This document shows positions 43,250 through 51,043 of a stretch of 64,000 nt of DNA, piece by piece; the stretch's first letter is position 1; every line of letters starts with the position of its first letter. The position numbers and the translations under genes are program-made. The notes under the pieces were generated by a model. It did no database searches. It saw only the letters and a list, made by a program, of their open reading frames with translations, and was not told where the DNA came from. This stretch comes from Clostridium sp. BJN0013. GTDB lineage: Bacteria > Bacillota > Clostridia > Clostridiales > Clostridiaceae. Where the stretch lies: positions 3,348,001-3,412,000 of the forward strand of contig NZ_CP162495.1 of NCBI RefSeq assembly GCF_040939125.1. Reading direction: 5' to 3'.

Positions 43250-45253
43250 TTAACAATTAAGAGCAATTTCATTGGCGCTCCAGATTGCATTCATTATATT
43301 TGCAGTCTCATTTGCATCACCTACAAGATATAAATCTACTACCTTATCTCTCAGTTTATTATACAGTTCCCTATCCGCTTTAAATCCAACGGCAATTACA
43401 ACGGTATCTGCATCTATATTCTGCTTTTTGAATTTATTATCAATAATAATAGCTCCCCTATCAGTTACCTCAAGTAAAAAAGTTTCTGTAATAATATTTA
43501 CTCCACTATTTTTAAGGAGATCGATAAGCATAATTTTATTCATATGAGGAACTGGTTTACCAGCATTTAATATGGTATCCTTTGCCTCAATAATTGTAAC
43601 TTTTTTACCCTGTTTTGCAAGATAAAGAGCTGTTTCACACCCTGCTAGTCCGCCACCTACCATAAGTACATTTTCTCCAGCTTGTTTATTGCCTTTTAAA
43701 ATTTCAACTACCGTAGCAACCTTATCTTTCTCTATACCAGGTAAATTTAATTTAATCTCTTTGGCACCTGTAGCTATAATAACTATATCAGGTTTTTCTT
43801 TTTCTATAGTTTCTTCTGTTACCTTTGTATCTAAAACCAATTTAACTTTAAGTTCTTTTATCTCATTCCTGTACCAATCAAGCAATCTTCTGTCATCCAC
43901 TTTAAAATCAGGAACTGAAGCTGGAATAACTTGACCTCCAAGTTCTTTTGTACCTTCATACATAGTAACCTTATGGCCTCTCATAGCCGTGATCCTAGCT
44001 GCCTCCATTCCTGCTACTCCTCCTCCTACAATCATAACCTTTTTGGATACGGCTGCAGGCTTCACTTCATAATATCTTTCTCTTCCTGCTGCAGGATTTA
44101 CTGTACAACTCAAAGGTTTTCCCTCAAATCCTCTTCCCATACATCCAGTATGGCATCCAATACAAGGTCTAATTCTCTCAGTTTGATCCATGAGTACCTT
44201 TTTAGGCCAATATGCATCACAGAGAAGAGGTCTTCCCAATGTAATCATATCAGCTGATCCATCTTCAAGAGCTTTCTGTGCAATTTCCGGCATACCCATT
44301 TTTCCTGCAACCATAACAGGTACTTTTACAACTTTTTTAAGTTCTTTAGTATATGGAAGATATAATCCGTCTTTTTGATAAAGAGGTGGATGTGCCCAAT
44401 ACCAAGCATCATAAGTTCCTAAATCTGCATTAAATGCATCATAACCTGCTGCTTCGAGAATTTTTGCAGCTTCAAGACCTTCTTCCAGGTCACGCCCTTT
44501 TTCTACATAATCCTCTTCAGCAAGTCCTCCCTGTCCCCAATCTTTTATACAACTTTTCACGCTATATCTCAGTCCTACAGGAAAATCATTTCCAACTTCA
44601 GCCTTTATTGCCTGAACTATTTCTATAGGAAGTTGAAGCCTTCCCCTTAAGTCTCCGCCATATTTATCTGTTCTTCTATTAAATATTGACAATGTAAATT
44701 GATCAAGTAAATATCCTTCATGCACTGCATGTATTTCAACTCCATCAAACCCAGCCTTATGTGCAATTTTAGCACCTTCAGCAAATTTTTCAACTATCCA
44801 TTCTACCTCTGAGGTAGTGAGTGCTCTACAGGTAACAGTTGGATCCCAGTAATTTGGAACAGCTGATGCCGAAACAGGTTGTGAGGTTAAAAGTCCTCCT
44901 GGTGCACCACTTCTCCCAAATCCCATTGACAATTGGAGAAATATTTTTGAACCATAAGCATGAATTCTTTCTGTCATCTCTGAGGATGTCATAATAAATT
45001 TTGCTGGATTTATTGAAGTGATTGGCAATACTCCTGTTAAAACCTTATCCAGTTCATTTTCTACTTTTACTACACTAGTTATAATAAGTCCTGTACCACC
45101 TTTAGCTCTTTCTACATAATAGTCAACAGCTCTTTGATTAAAACAGCATTCATTATCTACAAGTCCAAAAGCTCCCATAGGTGCCATTGATATTTTGTTT
45201 TTCACTTCCATTTTACCTATTTTAATAGGTTCAAATAAAGATTTGTTTTTCAT
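43250..45253 (-). CDS. 2-Enoate reductase-type flavoprotein (FMN, Fe-S, FAD)
   Basis: A 667-residue enzyme with the same three-part build as the protein at 40252-42297. The start is very like clostridial 2-enoate reductases: MKNKSLFEPIKIGKMEVKNK, then MAPMGAFGL and AVDYYVERAKGGTG. The 4Fe-4S motif is CIGCHTGC and a later Cys in PLSCTVNPAAGRE. FAD/NAD-binding VGGGVAGMEAARI and VGGGLAGCETALYL follow. 2-Enoate reductases reduce alpha,beta-unsaturated carboxylates with NADH in Clostridium. This is the closest call, but the substrate is not proven. Its promoter is at 45444-45472. The start is ATG 45253. Confidence 0.85.
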   Translation of the reverse strand: MKNKSLFEPIKIGKMEVKNKISMAPMGAFGLVDNECCFNQRAVDYYVERAKGGTGLIITSVVKVENELDKVLTGVLPITSINPAKFIMTSSEMTERIHAYGSKIFLQLSMGFGRSGAPGGLLTSQPVSASAVPNYWDPTVTCRALTTSEVEWIVEKFAEGAKIAHKAGFDGVEIHAVHEGYLLDQFTLSIFNRRTDKYGGDLRGRLQLPIEIVQAIKAEVGNDFPVGLRYSVKSCIKDWGQGGLAEEDYVEKGRDLEEGLEAAKILEAAGYDAFNADLGTYDAWYWAHPPLYQKDGLYLPYTKELKKVVKVPVMVAGKMGMPEIAQKALEDGSADMITLGRPLLCDAYWPKKVLMDQTERIRPCIGCHTGCMGRGFEGKPLSCTVNPAAGRERYYEVKPAAVSKKVMIVGGGVAGMEAARITAMRGHKVTMYEGTKELGGQVIPASVPDFKVDDRRLLDWYRNEIKELKVKLVLDTKVTEETIEKEKPDIVIIATGAKEIKLNLPGIEKDKVATVVEILKGNKQAGENVLMVGGGLAGCETALYLAKQGKKVTIIEAKDTILNAGKPVPHMNKIMLIDLLKNSGVNIITETFLLEVTDRGAIIIDNKFKKQNIDADTVVIAVGFKADRELYNKLRDKVVDLYLVGDANETANIMNAIWSANEIALNC

Positions 45254-45443
45254 AATAACTACCTCCTGTATATCTTAATTTTAAATACTTGTAAAGCTTT
45301 ATAGATGTTAATTTACCTAAATCTAAGGATTACTTAGTATTTTTCCTCCATTTAGCTTAAATATACTCCAGCATATTATTTGTACAACTATTTATATTAT
45401 TAATGAGAATTACTTGAGGAAGTTTTATCCTATTTTTAATTTT

Positions 45444-45472
45444 ATTATACAATACATACTTATGTATGTCAA
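45444..45472 (-). promoter_or_regulatory. Promoter and operator candidate for the 2-enoate reductase gene
   Basis: On the minus strand TTGACA (45472-45467) and TATAAT (45449-45444) are 17 bp apart, a consensus promoter. An inverted repeat ACATAC-TTAT-GTATGT (45454-45469) fills the spacer and touches the -35, an arrangement typical of a repressor-blocked promoter. Confidence 0.8.
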
Positions 45473-45487
45473 TTATTTTTCTGAATA

Positions 45488-45530
45488 TTTAAAACATACA
45501 ATATATTTAAAATATATTGTATGTTTTAAA
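45488..45530. repeat. Perfect 43-bp palindrome with 21-bp arms
   Basis: The arms at 45488-45508 and 45510-45530 are exact reverse complements (TTTAAAACATACAATATATT plus T, and its complement) with one central base. It lies 15 bp upstream of the -35 of the 2-enoate reductase promoter on the minus strand. It is an operator or a UP-element candidate. Confidence 0.8.
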
Positions 45531-45651
45531 TAGTCCAAATAATTCTTCTCACTTAAAAATTCAACATTAATATCTATTGTGTTTAAAACAAACCTTATAA
45601 TATTGTAAATAAAAATACTCATAGATTACATCAATCCATGAGTCAAATAAC

Positions 45652-46149
45652 TTACTTTATATTTAATTTACAAATATCCTGGGCCCATTTTTTAGCCTTC
45701 TCTACATTTTCTCCTCTGTCATTTTTAAGAGGCTCCTTAAATTCAATTTCACCTAAAAATTCATTTCCCCCAAGTTCTGCTTTCATATTTTCAAAAGTTT
45801 TTCCGTTAGCTCCTCCATTACAACTAAATAGTGCTATCTTTTTATCCTTCAAATTTGTGTTAGCAAAAAAACTTCTTATGGCAGGTGCAAAAGTCCACGC
45901 CCAAACCGGAGTTCCTATAAATAAAATATCATAATTTTCAACATTTACATCATAATGTACAAGTTCCGGTTTCTCTTTAGTTATAGATTGCTTTCCTCCT
46001 ATAAGATATTTCATCTTACTTTCGGGATCTATATCCTTTTTAGGTTTTATCTCTAAAATATCTGATGACAACTCTTCTGAAACAGCCTCAGCTATCAGTT
46101 TTGTATTTCCTTCAAGAGAATAGTACACAACTAAAATTTTATTTTCCAT
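45652..46149 (-). CDS. Flavodoxin-like protein
   Basis: A 165-residue flavodoxin-fold protein. The phosphate-binding loop YYSLEGNTKLIAEAV begins near residue 10, DILFIGTPVWAWTFAPAI supplies the isoalloxazine stacking region, and FSCNGGANGKTFENM follows. It is probably a free electron carrier or WrbA-like oxidoreductase. ATG 46155 is too close to the GAGGTG ribosome site; ATG 46149 at eight bases is preferred. It lies 26 nt downstream of the MgtC-like gene on the same strand, so they may be co-transcribed. The nearby 2-enoate reductase is a possible electron partner, which is inference. Confidence 0.85.
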   Translation of the reverse strand: MENKILVVYYSLEGNTKLIAEAVSEELSSDILEIKPKKDIDPESKMKYLIGGKQSITKEKPELVHYDVNVENYDILFIGTPVWAWTFAPAIRSFFANTNLKDKKIALFSCNGGANGKTFENMKAELGGNEFLGEIEFKEPLKNDRGENVEKAKKWAQDICKLNIK

Positions 46150-46175
46150 AAACATATCACCTCATATTTTAAATT

Positions 46176-46838
46176 TTATTCTACATTTACATCTTTTACA
46201 TAGGGTATTCTCAAAATATTTACCATAATATCTTTCCTTTGACTCTGATTTACACTATACATTCTAAACATAATTTTAACTTCAGAATCCTTATTATTTT
46301 TATTGTAATGTCTATTAACTTGAATGTTAGATATTCTTACTTTAGAATTTTTTAATATATCAAGTACCGGATTAATTCCGTCTAGAGATAAAATTACTTT
46401 TCCTAAACAATGAGTAGAACTTTTTTGTACTCTGTTAAATATCTCAAGTCCTATTACTATAAGTATAGTAGCCCCAACGCCAGGTATATACATACCTGCT
46501 CCAATTGCTATACCAATTCCTGCGGTAGCCCATAGTCCAGCAGCAGTAGTCAGTCCTCTTACAAATTGATGTTCCACAATTATAGTACCAGCCCCAAGAA
46601 AACCAACTCCACTTACCACCTGGGCCGCTATTCTACTTGGATCAATCGAAACGGAAGGGATCTCTAAAAAATCCTGAAAGCCATATTTAGATACCAGCAT
46701 AATGAGTGCACTTCCCACTGCTACAACAAAGTGAGTTCTAAGTCCTGCTTGTTTAAAACGACTTCTTCTTTCAAATCCAATTAAAGCTCCAAGCACTCCA
46801 GAAAGTACCAATTTAAAAATCATTTCCCATTGATCCAT
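46176..46838 (-). CDS. MgtC/SapB-family membrane protein
   Basis: A 220-residue protein with five or so membrane helices in the first 145 residues: VLSGVLGALIGFERRSRFKQAGLRTHFVVAVGSALIMLVS, DPSRIAAQVVSGVGFLGAGTII and GLTTAAGLWATAGIGIAIG, the core MgtC pattern. A soluble C-terminal ACT-like region follows. MgtC proteins are linked to growth at low magnesium and inhibition of the ATP synthase. The frame continues to 46961, but ATG 46838 with GGAGGG six bases upstream is the clear start. Confidence 0.88.
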   Translation of the reverse strand: MDQWEMIFKLVLSGVLGALIGFERRSRFKQAGLRTHFVVAVGSALIMLVSKYGFQDFLEIPSVSIDPSRIAAQVVSGVGFLGAGTIIVEHQFVRGLTTAAGLWATAGIGIAIGAGMYIPGVGATILIVIGLEIFNRVQKSSTHCLGKVILSLDGINPVLDILKNSKVRISNIQVNRHYNKNNKDSEVKIMFRMYSVNQSQRKDIMVNILRIPYVKDVNVE

Positions 46839-47087
46839 AGTTATCCCTCCTGTCATGATGTTATAGATTTTATTATAATATATATCTTCACTAAAATACA
46901 TATATTTGTGGAAATAACTTGAATATATATAATTTATCTTACAACTTGATTTAAAAGTCAAATTTCATATATCTTTTCTTTACTTGTAATAATTCAACCA
47001 TTATATGAAAAAACATTAACGAATTATTATAACACATAATTTGATTGTATATATGGAAGAACCCACAATACAGTTTAAGATGAAAAT

Positions 47088-47127
47088 AAAAGACATTTAT
47101 AGGGATACCTTTATAGGTGTCTTTTTC
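47088..47127. terminator. Hairpin with T-runs on both strands
   Basis: AAAAGACA at 47088-47095 pairs with TGTCTTTT at 47118-47125, closing an imperfect inner stem built from TTTATAGG and CCTTTATAGG. It is 144 bases after hxlR on the minus strand. It may be a secondary stop for that transcript, or mark the end of a lost gene. Confidence 0.55.
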
Positions 47128-47212
47128 TTTTTTATGCAAGTCTACACTGCTAACATTTTTCAAATACATACCAGTGCTTATACCCCGTTTTAAAAAATAT
47201 GGGAGTATTAGC

Positions 47213-47238
47213 AATGGTAGCGTTCGGATAAAATACAA
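47213..47238. repeat. 26-bp dispersed repeat, copy 2
   Basis: It is identical to 11062-11087 except for one C/T change in GTAGCGTTCGG. It abuts the 15-bp hairpin of the hxlR terminator. Confidence 0.6.
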
Positions 47239-47279
47239 AATAGTCTAACTATGATTTTAACAGGGTTAGACTATTTTGT
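47235..47279 (-). terminator. Terminator overlapping the hxlR stop codon
   Basis: ACAAAATAGTCTAAC / GTTAGACTATTTTGT is a 15-bp perfect stem with a 15-base loop. On the minus strand the sequence TATTTTA follows. The left arm begins inside the last codons of the HxlR gene. Confidence 0.75.
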
Positions 47280-47672
47280 CTTATTTGTTTGCAGTATTTT
47301 ATGGCACCTTTGACAGGGGAATTTATTTAATATGCAAATATCCATATTGCAGTTATTTACTTTTTCAATATATTCTGCACCCCATTCTATAATTTGAACC
47401 ATTATCGGAATAAAGTTTTTTCCAATTTCTGTAAGGGAATATTCCACTTTTGGTGGTACCTCTCTATATACCTTTCTATTAACAAGTTTATCCCGTTCCA
47501 ATTCTCTCAATTGTTGTGTAAGTACACCTCTCGAAATTGTAGTCATCAATTTCTGTAGTTCATTAAAACGTTTTGTCTTATCTTTAAGAATCCATAAAAT
47601 TGATAATTTCCATTTTCCCATCAATATATTTTGAGCTACAGATACCGGACAAAATTTAATTTTATCATCCAT
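47271..47672 (-). CDS. HxlR-family transcriptional regulator
   Basis: A 133-residue winged-helix protein: KFCPVSVAQNILMGKWKLSILWIL, then RFNELQKLMTTISRGVLTQQLRELERD (recognition helix) and REVPPKVEYSLTEIGK, the family signature. Additional cysteines (CNMDICIL, CQRCHK) at the C-terminus could serve in thiol sensing, though that is speculation. ATG 47672 is preferred over the upstream TTG 47693. It is divergent from the PPOX-family gene at 47796, a layout that usually means local control of that neighbour. Confidence 0.88.
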   Translation of the reverse strand: MDDKIKFCPVSVAQNILMGKWKLSILWILKDKTKRFNELQKLMTTISRGVLTQQLRELERDKLVNRKVYREVPPKVEYSLTEIGKNFIPIMVQIIEWGAEYIEKVNNCNMDICILNKFPCQRCHKILQTNKTK

Positions 47673-47733
47673 CAATACCCTATCCTTTCTCAATAGTCTA
47701 TTTTTTATGACTATGTAATATAAATATGCGTAC

Positions 47734-47761
47734 TTGTACTATATAACATATGTATTATACT
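47734..47761 (+). promoter_or_regulatory. Promoter of the PPOX-family gene, with GTAC repeats at the -35
   Basis: TTGTAC, a 16-bp spacer and TATACT. GTACTTGTAC overlaps the -35, which resembles HxlR-type half-sites of the GTACT kind. It lies in the gap between the divergent hxlR gene and this gene. Confidence 0.6.
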
Positions 47762-47795
47762 AATAATGAGTGAAAAAATCAAGGAGGTATATATA

Positions 47796-48196
47796 ATGGA
47801 AGAGGTAATAAAAATTTTTAAAGAAAATGGCTATGGATTTCTGGCTACAGTAGAAGATGGAAAACCCAGGGTTAGGCCCTTTGGATTTATGTTTTATGAA
47901 GATGGCAAGCTCTATTTTTGCACTAGTAATACAAAAAGGTGTATAAACAATTAATTAAAACTCCTTATATAGAGTACAGCACCACCTCTAAAGATATGGT
48001 TACAGCAAGAATAAGTGGTGAAATTATATTTTCAGAAGATATAGATAAAAAACAAAAAGCATTGGATTCATCAGAACTTGTAAAAAGCTTATATAAATCA
48101 GCTGATAATCCTATCTTTAAAGTATTTTACATTGAACATGGCACAGCATCAATTTCATATTTAACAGGAGAGCCCCCTAAAGAAATAAAATTTTAA
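47796..48196 (+). CDS. Pyridoxamine 5'-phosphate oxidase-family protein, frameshifted
   Basis: This is a split-barrel flavin-binding protein of about 133 residues, if repaired. The first part, MEEVIKIFKENGYGFLATVE then GKPRVRPFGFMFYEDGKLYFCTSN, runs into TAA after TKRCINN. The second part, KQLIKTPYIEYSTTSKDM through YLTGEPPKEIKF, continues in the next frame and ends at 48196. The break sits in a run of five A near 47932-47937; six A would join them as NTKKVYKQLIKTP. AAGGAGG lies six bases before ATG 47796, the right start. It is under the likely control of the divergent HxlR regulator. Confidence 0.75.
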
Positions 48197-48226
48197 ACCA
48201 TATTATTTTTTAAATTCCAGACAACA

Positions 48227-48264
48227 GACCCTCTTAAACAATATAGTTAATTATTAAGAGGGTC
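48227..48264. terminator. Hairpin at the end of the cobalamin operon
   Basis: GACCCTCTTAA / TTAAGAGGGTC, 11 bp perfect, with a 16-base loop. It sits between the convergent PPOX-family gene and cobC (14 bases after the cobC stop). T-runs are poor. Confidence 0.65.
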
Positions 48265-48277
48265 AAAATCATTATAA

Positions 48278-48859
48278 TTATCCATTTAACTCTGTTAATA
48301 CAGCATATCCGTCTGTTATTTGAATTTTAGTTATACCACAATTGTCTATACGAAAACGCCAGGATCCTGTCCTGCCCATACCAAGCAAGTGTGCTACAAT
48401 ATTTCTTATTAAGCCTCCATGGGTAACAATCAAAACAGTACCCTTTTTTTGTTTTTTGATTATATTATCAATAATATTTGCCGCCCTTTCCTGCACATCC
48501 TTTATGCTTTCTCCCTGTGGAAAAATAAATTCCTCTCTGTCATCTTCCATCCATAGTTCATACTCTTTTGGATATTTTTTTTCAATTTCCTCTAAGGACA
48601 GGTTGTCCCATAATCCAAAATTAATTTCCTTAAGTCCTTCATCATAAATTATATTTTTACTGATAATCTCAGCAGTTTTTTTAGCCCTTTTAAGTGGACT
48701 AGCTACTACGAGATCAAAATTTATGTTTTTTAGTTTATCTCTCACCCTCTCCGCCTGACTAATTCCATATTTATTAAGTTCTACATCTGTCCACCCTGAA
48801 TATGTTCCCTTTCTATTGCTGTCAGTTTCCCCATGTCTTACCAAAATCAACTCTAACAT
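48278..48859 (-). CDS. cobC: Alpha-ribazole-5'-phosphate phosphatase (histidine phosphatase family)
   Basis: This is a 193-residue histidine phosphatase. Catalytic His lies in LVRHGETDSNR, then GWTDVELNKYG, SPLKRAKKTAEI, and the second His in THGGLIRN. The fold is shared with phosphoglycerate mutase; the position as the last gene of a cobalamin operon, next to cobU, supports CobC, which removes phosphate from alpha-ribazole phosphate or the nucleotide loop. The start is ATG 48859. It lies 48 nt after cobU. Confidence 0.8.
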   Translation of the reverse strand: MLELILVRHGETDSNRKGTYSGWTDVELNKYGISQAERVRDKLKNINFDLVVASPLKRAKKTAEIISKNIIYDEGLKEINFGLWDNLSLEEIEKKYPKEYELWMEDDREEFIFPQGESIKDVQERAANIIDNIIKKQKKGTVLIVTHGGLIRNIVAHLLGMGRTGSWRFRIDNCGITKIQITDGYAVLTELNG

Positions 48860-48907
48860 TTATAAATTTCCTCCATAACCTAAAATGATATAAAAGACTT
48901 TCATCAT

Positions 48908-49465
48908 TTATTTAATCCTCACCGGTATGCCAGAAATACAAAAGTATACTTCCTCTGCTTCCTTTGCTATAATCTGATTTATACTGCCTGCCAGTTCTCT
49001 AAATATTCTCCCCAGTTTATATTCCGGCACCAGAGCCATTCCCACTTCATTGGTAACCACAATAAAAGGTATGGATATGTTCTTTGAAATATTTATAAAC
49101 TCTTTTATCTCCTCTTTAATGTATTCTTCAATCTCTACTATTTGAGAAGCTTTAATCTTTTCAATATCCCCACATTTTTCTAACAGAAGATTGGAAACCA
49201 AATTCGTTATACAGTCTAAAATTACCCCGGACTTTCCAGAAAGCATAGGTATTAATTTACTGTGAAAATCCTTATAAGCTTCCAGTGTACTCCAATTAGA
49301 AGGTCTTTGCTCCATATGCCTCTTTACTTTGAACTTCATTTCATCATCAAAGGGGATAGAGGTGGCCACATATAAAATATCACCCTTAATTTCCTTCGCC
49401 AGTTTTTCTGCATAGGAACTCTTGCCGCTCTTTGCCCCGCCTGTTACAAGAATCAACTTTCCCAT
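48908..49465 (-). CDS. cobU: Adenosylcobinamide kinase / adenosylcobinamide-phosphate guanylyltransferase
   Basis: A 185-residue CobU that activates cobinamide for attachment of the lower ligand. P-loop GGAKSGKSSYAE lies near residue 9. KVKRHMEQRPSNWSTLE carries the catalytic His, and the protein ends IFRELAGSINQIIAKEAEEVYFCISGIPV. The length is normal. It starts at ATG 49465. A short CACAATT-type repeat lies in the gap before it at 49488-49515. It acts after cobyric acid amidation. Confidence 0.93.
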   Translation of the reverse strand: MGKLILVTGGAKSGKSSYAEKLAKEIKGDILYVATSIPFDDEMKFKVKRHMEQRPSNWSTLEAYKDFHSKLIPMLSGKSGVILDCITNLVSNLLLEKCGDIEKIKASQIVEIEEYIKEEIKEFINISKNISIPFIVVTNEVGMALVPEYKLGRIFRELAGSINQIIAKEAEEVYFCISGIPVRIK

Positions 49466-49487
49466 TAACTATCTCCTTTCCGACTGT

Positions 49488-49515
49488 AATTGTGCATTGT
49501 AAATTGTGAATTGTA
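49488..49515. repeat. Short CACAAT-type simple repeat, intergenic copy
   Basis: On the minus strand the sequence repeats variants of TTCACAAT (ACAATTCACAATTTACAATG then CACAATT). It lies between cobU and cbiH. A second copy at 62421-62448 lies inside cbiG. Confidence 0.55.
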
Positions 49516-49520
49516 AACTC

Positions 49521-50240
49521 CTACAATACATATCCCCTTGGAGTTATCATTTTATCCCCCCTTATAAAGGTATTGCTATTTCCAATAACAACTATAGACA
49601 ACATATCAACTTTATCTTCACAAAAAGTATCCAAAGTACACAATTTTACCTTTTCATTATCCCTTAAGGCATTTCTAACTACACCTACTGGTGTAGTTCC
49701 ATGTCTGTATTTTCTTATTAAGTCAGTACATTCTTTTAAATAATAGGGTCTTCCCTTACTTCTAGGGTTATAAAAGGATATTACAAAATCCCCACAGGCT
49801 GCAAGTTCAACTCTCTTTTTTATTAGATTATAGGGAGTCATTAAATCACTTAAGCTTATATAGCAGCTATCATGCATAAGGGGTGCTCCAAGTAATGCCG
49901 CCCCTGCCACAGCTGCAGTTACTCCAGGTACAATTTCTACAATGTGACTTTCCTCCTTCATCTCAAAAATCAATCCCGCCATACCATATATTCCTGCATC
50001 ACCTGTACTTATTATAGAAACTATTTTATTTTGTGACAGTTCCAAAGCTTTCTTACATCTTTCTATTTCACCTTTCATTCTTGTTTGAAATACTTCCTTA
50101 TCCACAATTAAATCTTCAACTAACTTAATATATTTAGTATAGCCCACAATAACTTCACTTTCCTCTATAACCTGTTTTGCCTTCAATGTCATATGCTCTA
50201 TACCTCCAGGTCCTATACCTACTACATATAATTTACCCAA
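49521..50240 (-). CDS. cbiH: Precorrin-3B / cobalt-factor III C17-methyltransferase
   Basis: A 239-residue SAM-dependent tetrapyrrole methylase. It opens KLYVVGIGPGGIEHMT (glycine-rich SAM loop), ISTGDAGIYGMAG is the second conserved loop, EIVPGVTAAVAGAALLGAPL the third, and ISFYNPRSKGR the fourth. It methylates C17 and drives ring contraction in the anaerobic branch. In the presence of cbiD/cbiG/cbiK it is CbiH rather than CobJ. The start is ATG 50240. It lies 14 nt after cbiJ. Confidence 0.92.
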   Translation of the reverse strand: MGKLYVVGIGPGGIEHMTLKAKQVIEESEVIVGYTKYIKLVEDLIVDKEVFQTRMKGEIERCKKALELSQNKIVSIISTGDAGIYGMAGLIFEMKEESHIVEIVPGVTAAVAGAALLGAPLMHDSCYISLSDLMTPYNLIKKRVELAACGDFVISFYNPRSKGRPYYLKECTDLIRKYRHGTTPVGVVRNALRDNEKVKLCTLDTFCEDKVDMLSIVVIGNSNTFIRGDKMITPRGYVL

Positions 50241-50254
50241 ATTTTTTCACCTTC

Positions 50255-51043
50255 TCAATAAAGTTCCTTCCCTTTTATGTATTTAACTAGTTCTTCCTGA
50301 TCATAAAAAACATTTTCATATATTTTCTTCTTTCTTTCAATTATAAAAATATATATTCCTTTATGTAAAGCTGCTTTAATCTTTTCTTCTGTACCCCCTT
50401 GAACTCCGCTGTCCTTTAACACTATTGCCCCTGCATTATACTGGTCTATAAATCCTAAATTAAGTTCATAGCCTACAGGCCCTTTTATGGCAATAATATC
50501 TTCTGTATTTATGCCTAACTCAAAACAATTTTTTATTGCCTCAAGTGAAGGCAAAACCCTATGGACAATTCTATTTGAAATACCCGAATAAATAAATTTA
50601 TCTATATTTTTACTGCCTGTAGTATTTAAAATAGTACTATTTGTATTCTGAAGTTCTTTAATGCCTTTTATTTTATCTATTAATTCTTCATAATCATCAG
50701 CAAAAATTATTTTATCTTTGTTTCTATACTTATTACATACAGAAGGCCTCTCATATCTCAAATAGGGTATATGAAGCTCCCTGCATAATTTTTCGCAGTT
50801 ACAGGATATATCCAGGGCATAGGGATGGGATGCATCTACCAGAACTTCTATATTATTTTTTAAAAACAGTTCTCTTAATTCATTAAGGGTCAATACCCTT
50901 GTATTTAAAACTTTATATTTATAATTAGTAAATAATTCCCCACCATAGGCTGTAGCTGTAGAAATTAAGATATTATCAGTAAATCTATTGAGCCCCTCCA
51001 CTATATTTTTTCCTTCAGAAGTGCCTGATATAAGTCCAATCAT
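50255..51043 (-). CDS. cbiJ: Cobalt-precorrin-6A reductase
   Basis: A 262-residue protein that reduces the macrocycle of cobalt-precorrin-6A with NADPH. It begins MIGLISGTSEGKNIVE, with the conserved LLISGTxEG type nucleotide loop. VLVDASHPYALDISCN and YLRYERPS follow, and a late VLKDSGVQGGTEEKI signature. The length is typical of CbiJ/CobK. It overlaps cbiF by four bases (ATGA), indicating coupled translation. Confidence 0.9.
   Translation of the reverse strand: MIGLISGTSEGKNIVEGLNRFTDNILISTATAYGGELFTNYKYKVLNTRVLTLNELRELFLKNNIEVLVDASHPYALDISCNCEKLCRELHIPYLRYERPSVCNKYRNKDKIIFADDYEELIDKIKGIKELQNTNSTILNTTGSKNIDKFIYSGISNRIVHRVLPSLEAIKNCFELGINTEDIIAIKGPVGYELNLGFIDQYNAGAIVLKDSGVQGGTEEKIKAALHKGIYIFIIERKKKIYENVFYDQEELVKYIKGKELY

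Larger units (their letters stand above)
45254..45651. other. 398-bp region upstream of the 2-enoate reductase gene
   Basis: On the minus strand it contains the promoter and embedded inverted repeat at 45444-45472, a perfect 43-bp palindrome at 45488-45530 and a 5' leader of about 180 nt. The remainder, next to the flavodoxin stop codon, is AT-rich with nothing I can name. Confidence 0.6.
46839..47270. other. 432-bp intergenic region with terminators and a repeat
   Basis: It contains a hairpin at 47088-47127, the 26-bp repeat copy at 47213-47238 and part of the hxlR terminator at 47235-47279. The 46839-47080 part is AT-rich upstream sequence of the MgtC-like gene. No gene is seen. Confidence 0.6.

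Noticed and set aside
43272-44628. Several plus-strand frames opposite the 2-enoate reductase gene
   Set aside because: They mirror a strong minus-strand gene and have no ribosome sites or family features.
46951-47238. 95-codon frame on the minus strand in the intergenic region
   Set aside because: It overlaps a repeat and terminators, has no ribosome site and shows no protein-like composition, so it is probably a chance open frame.
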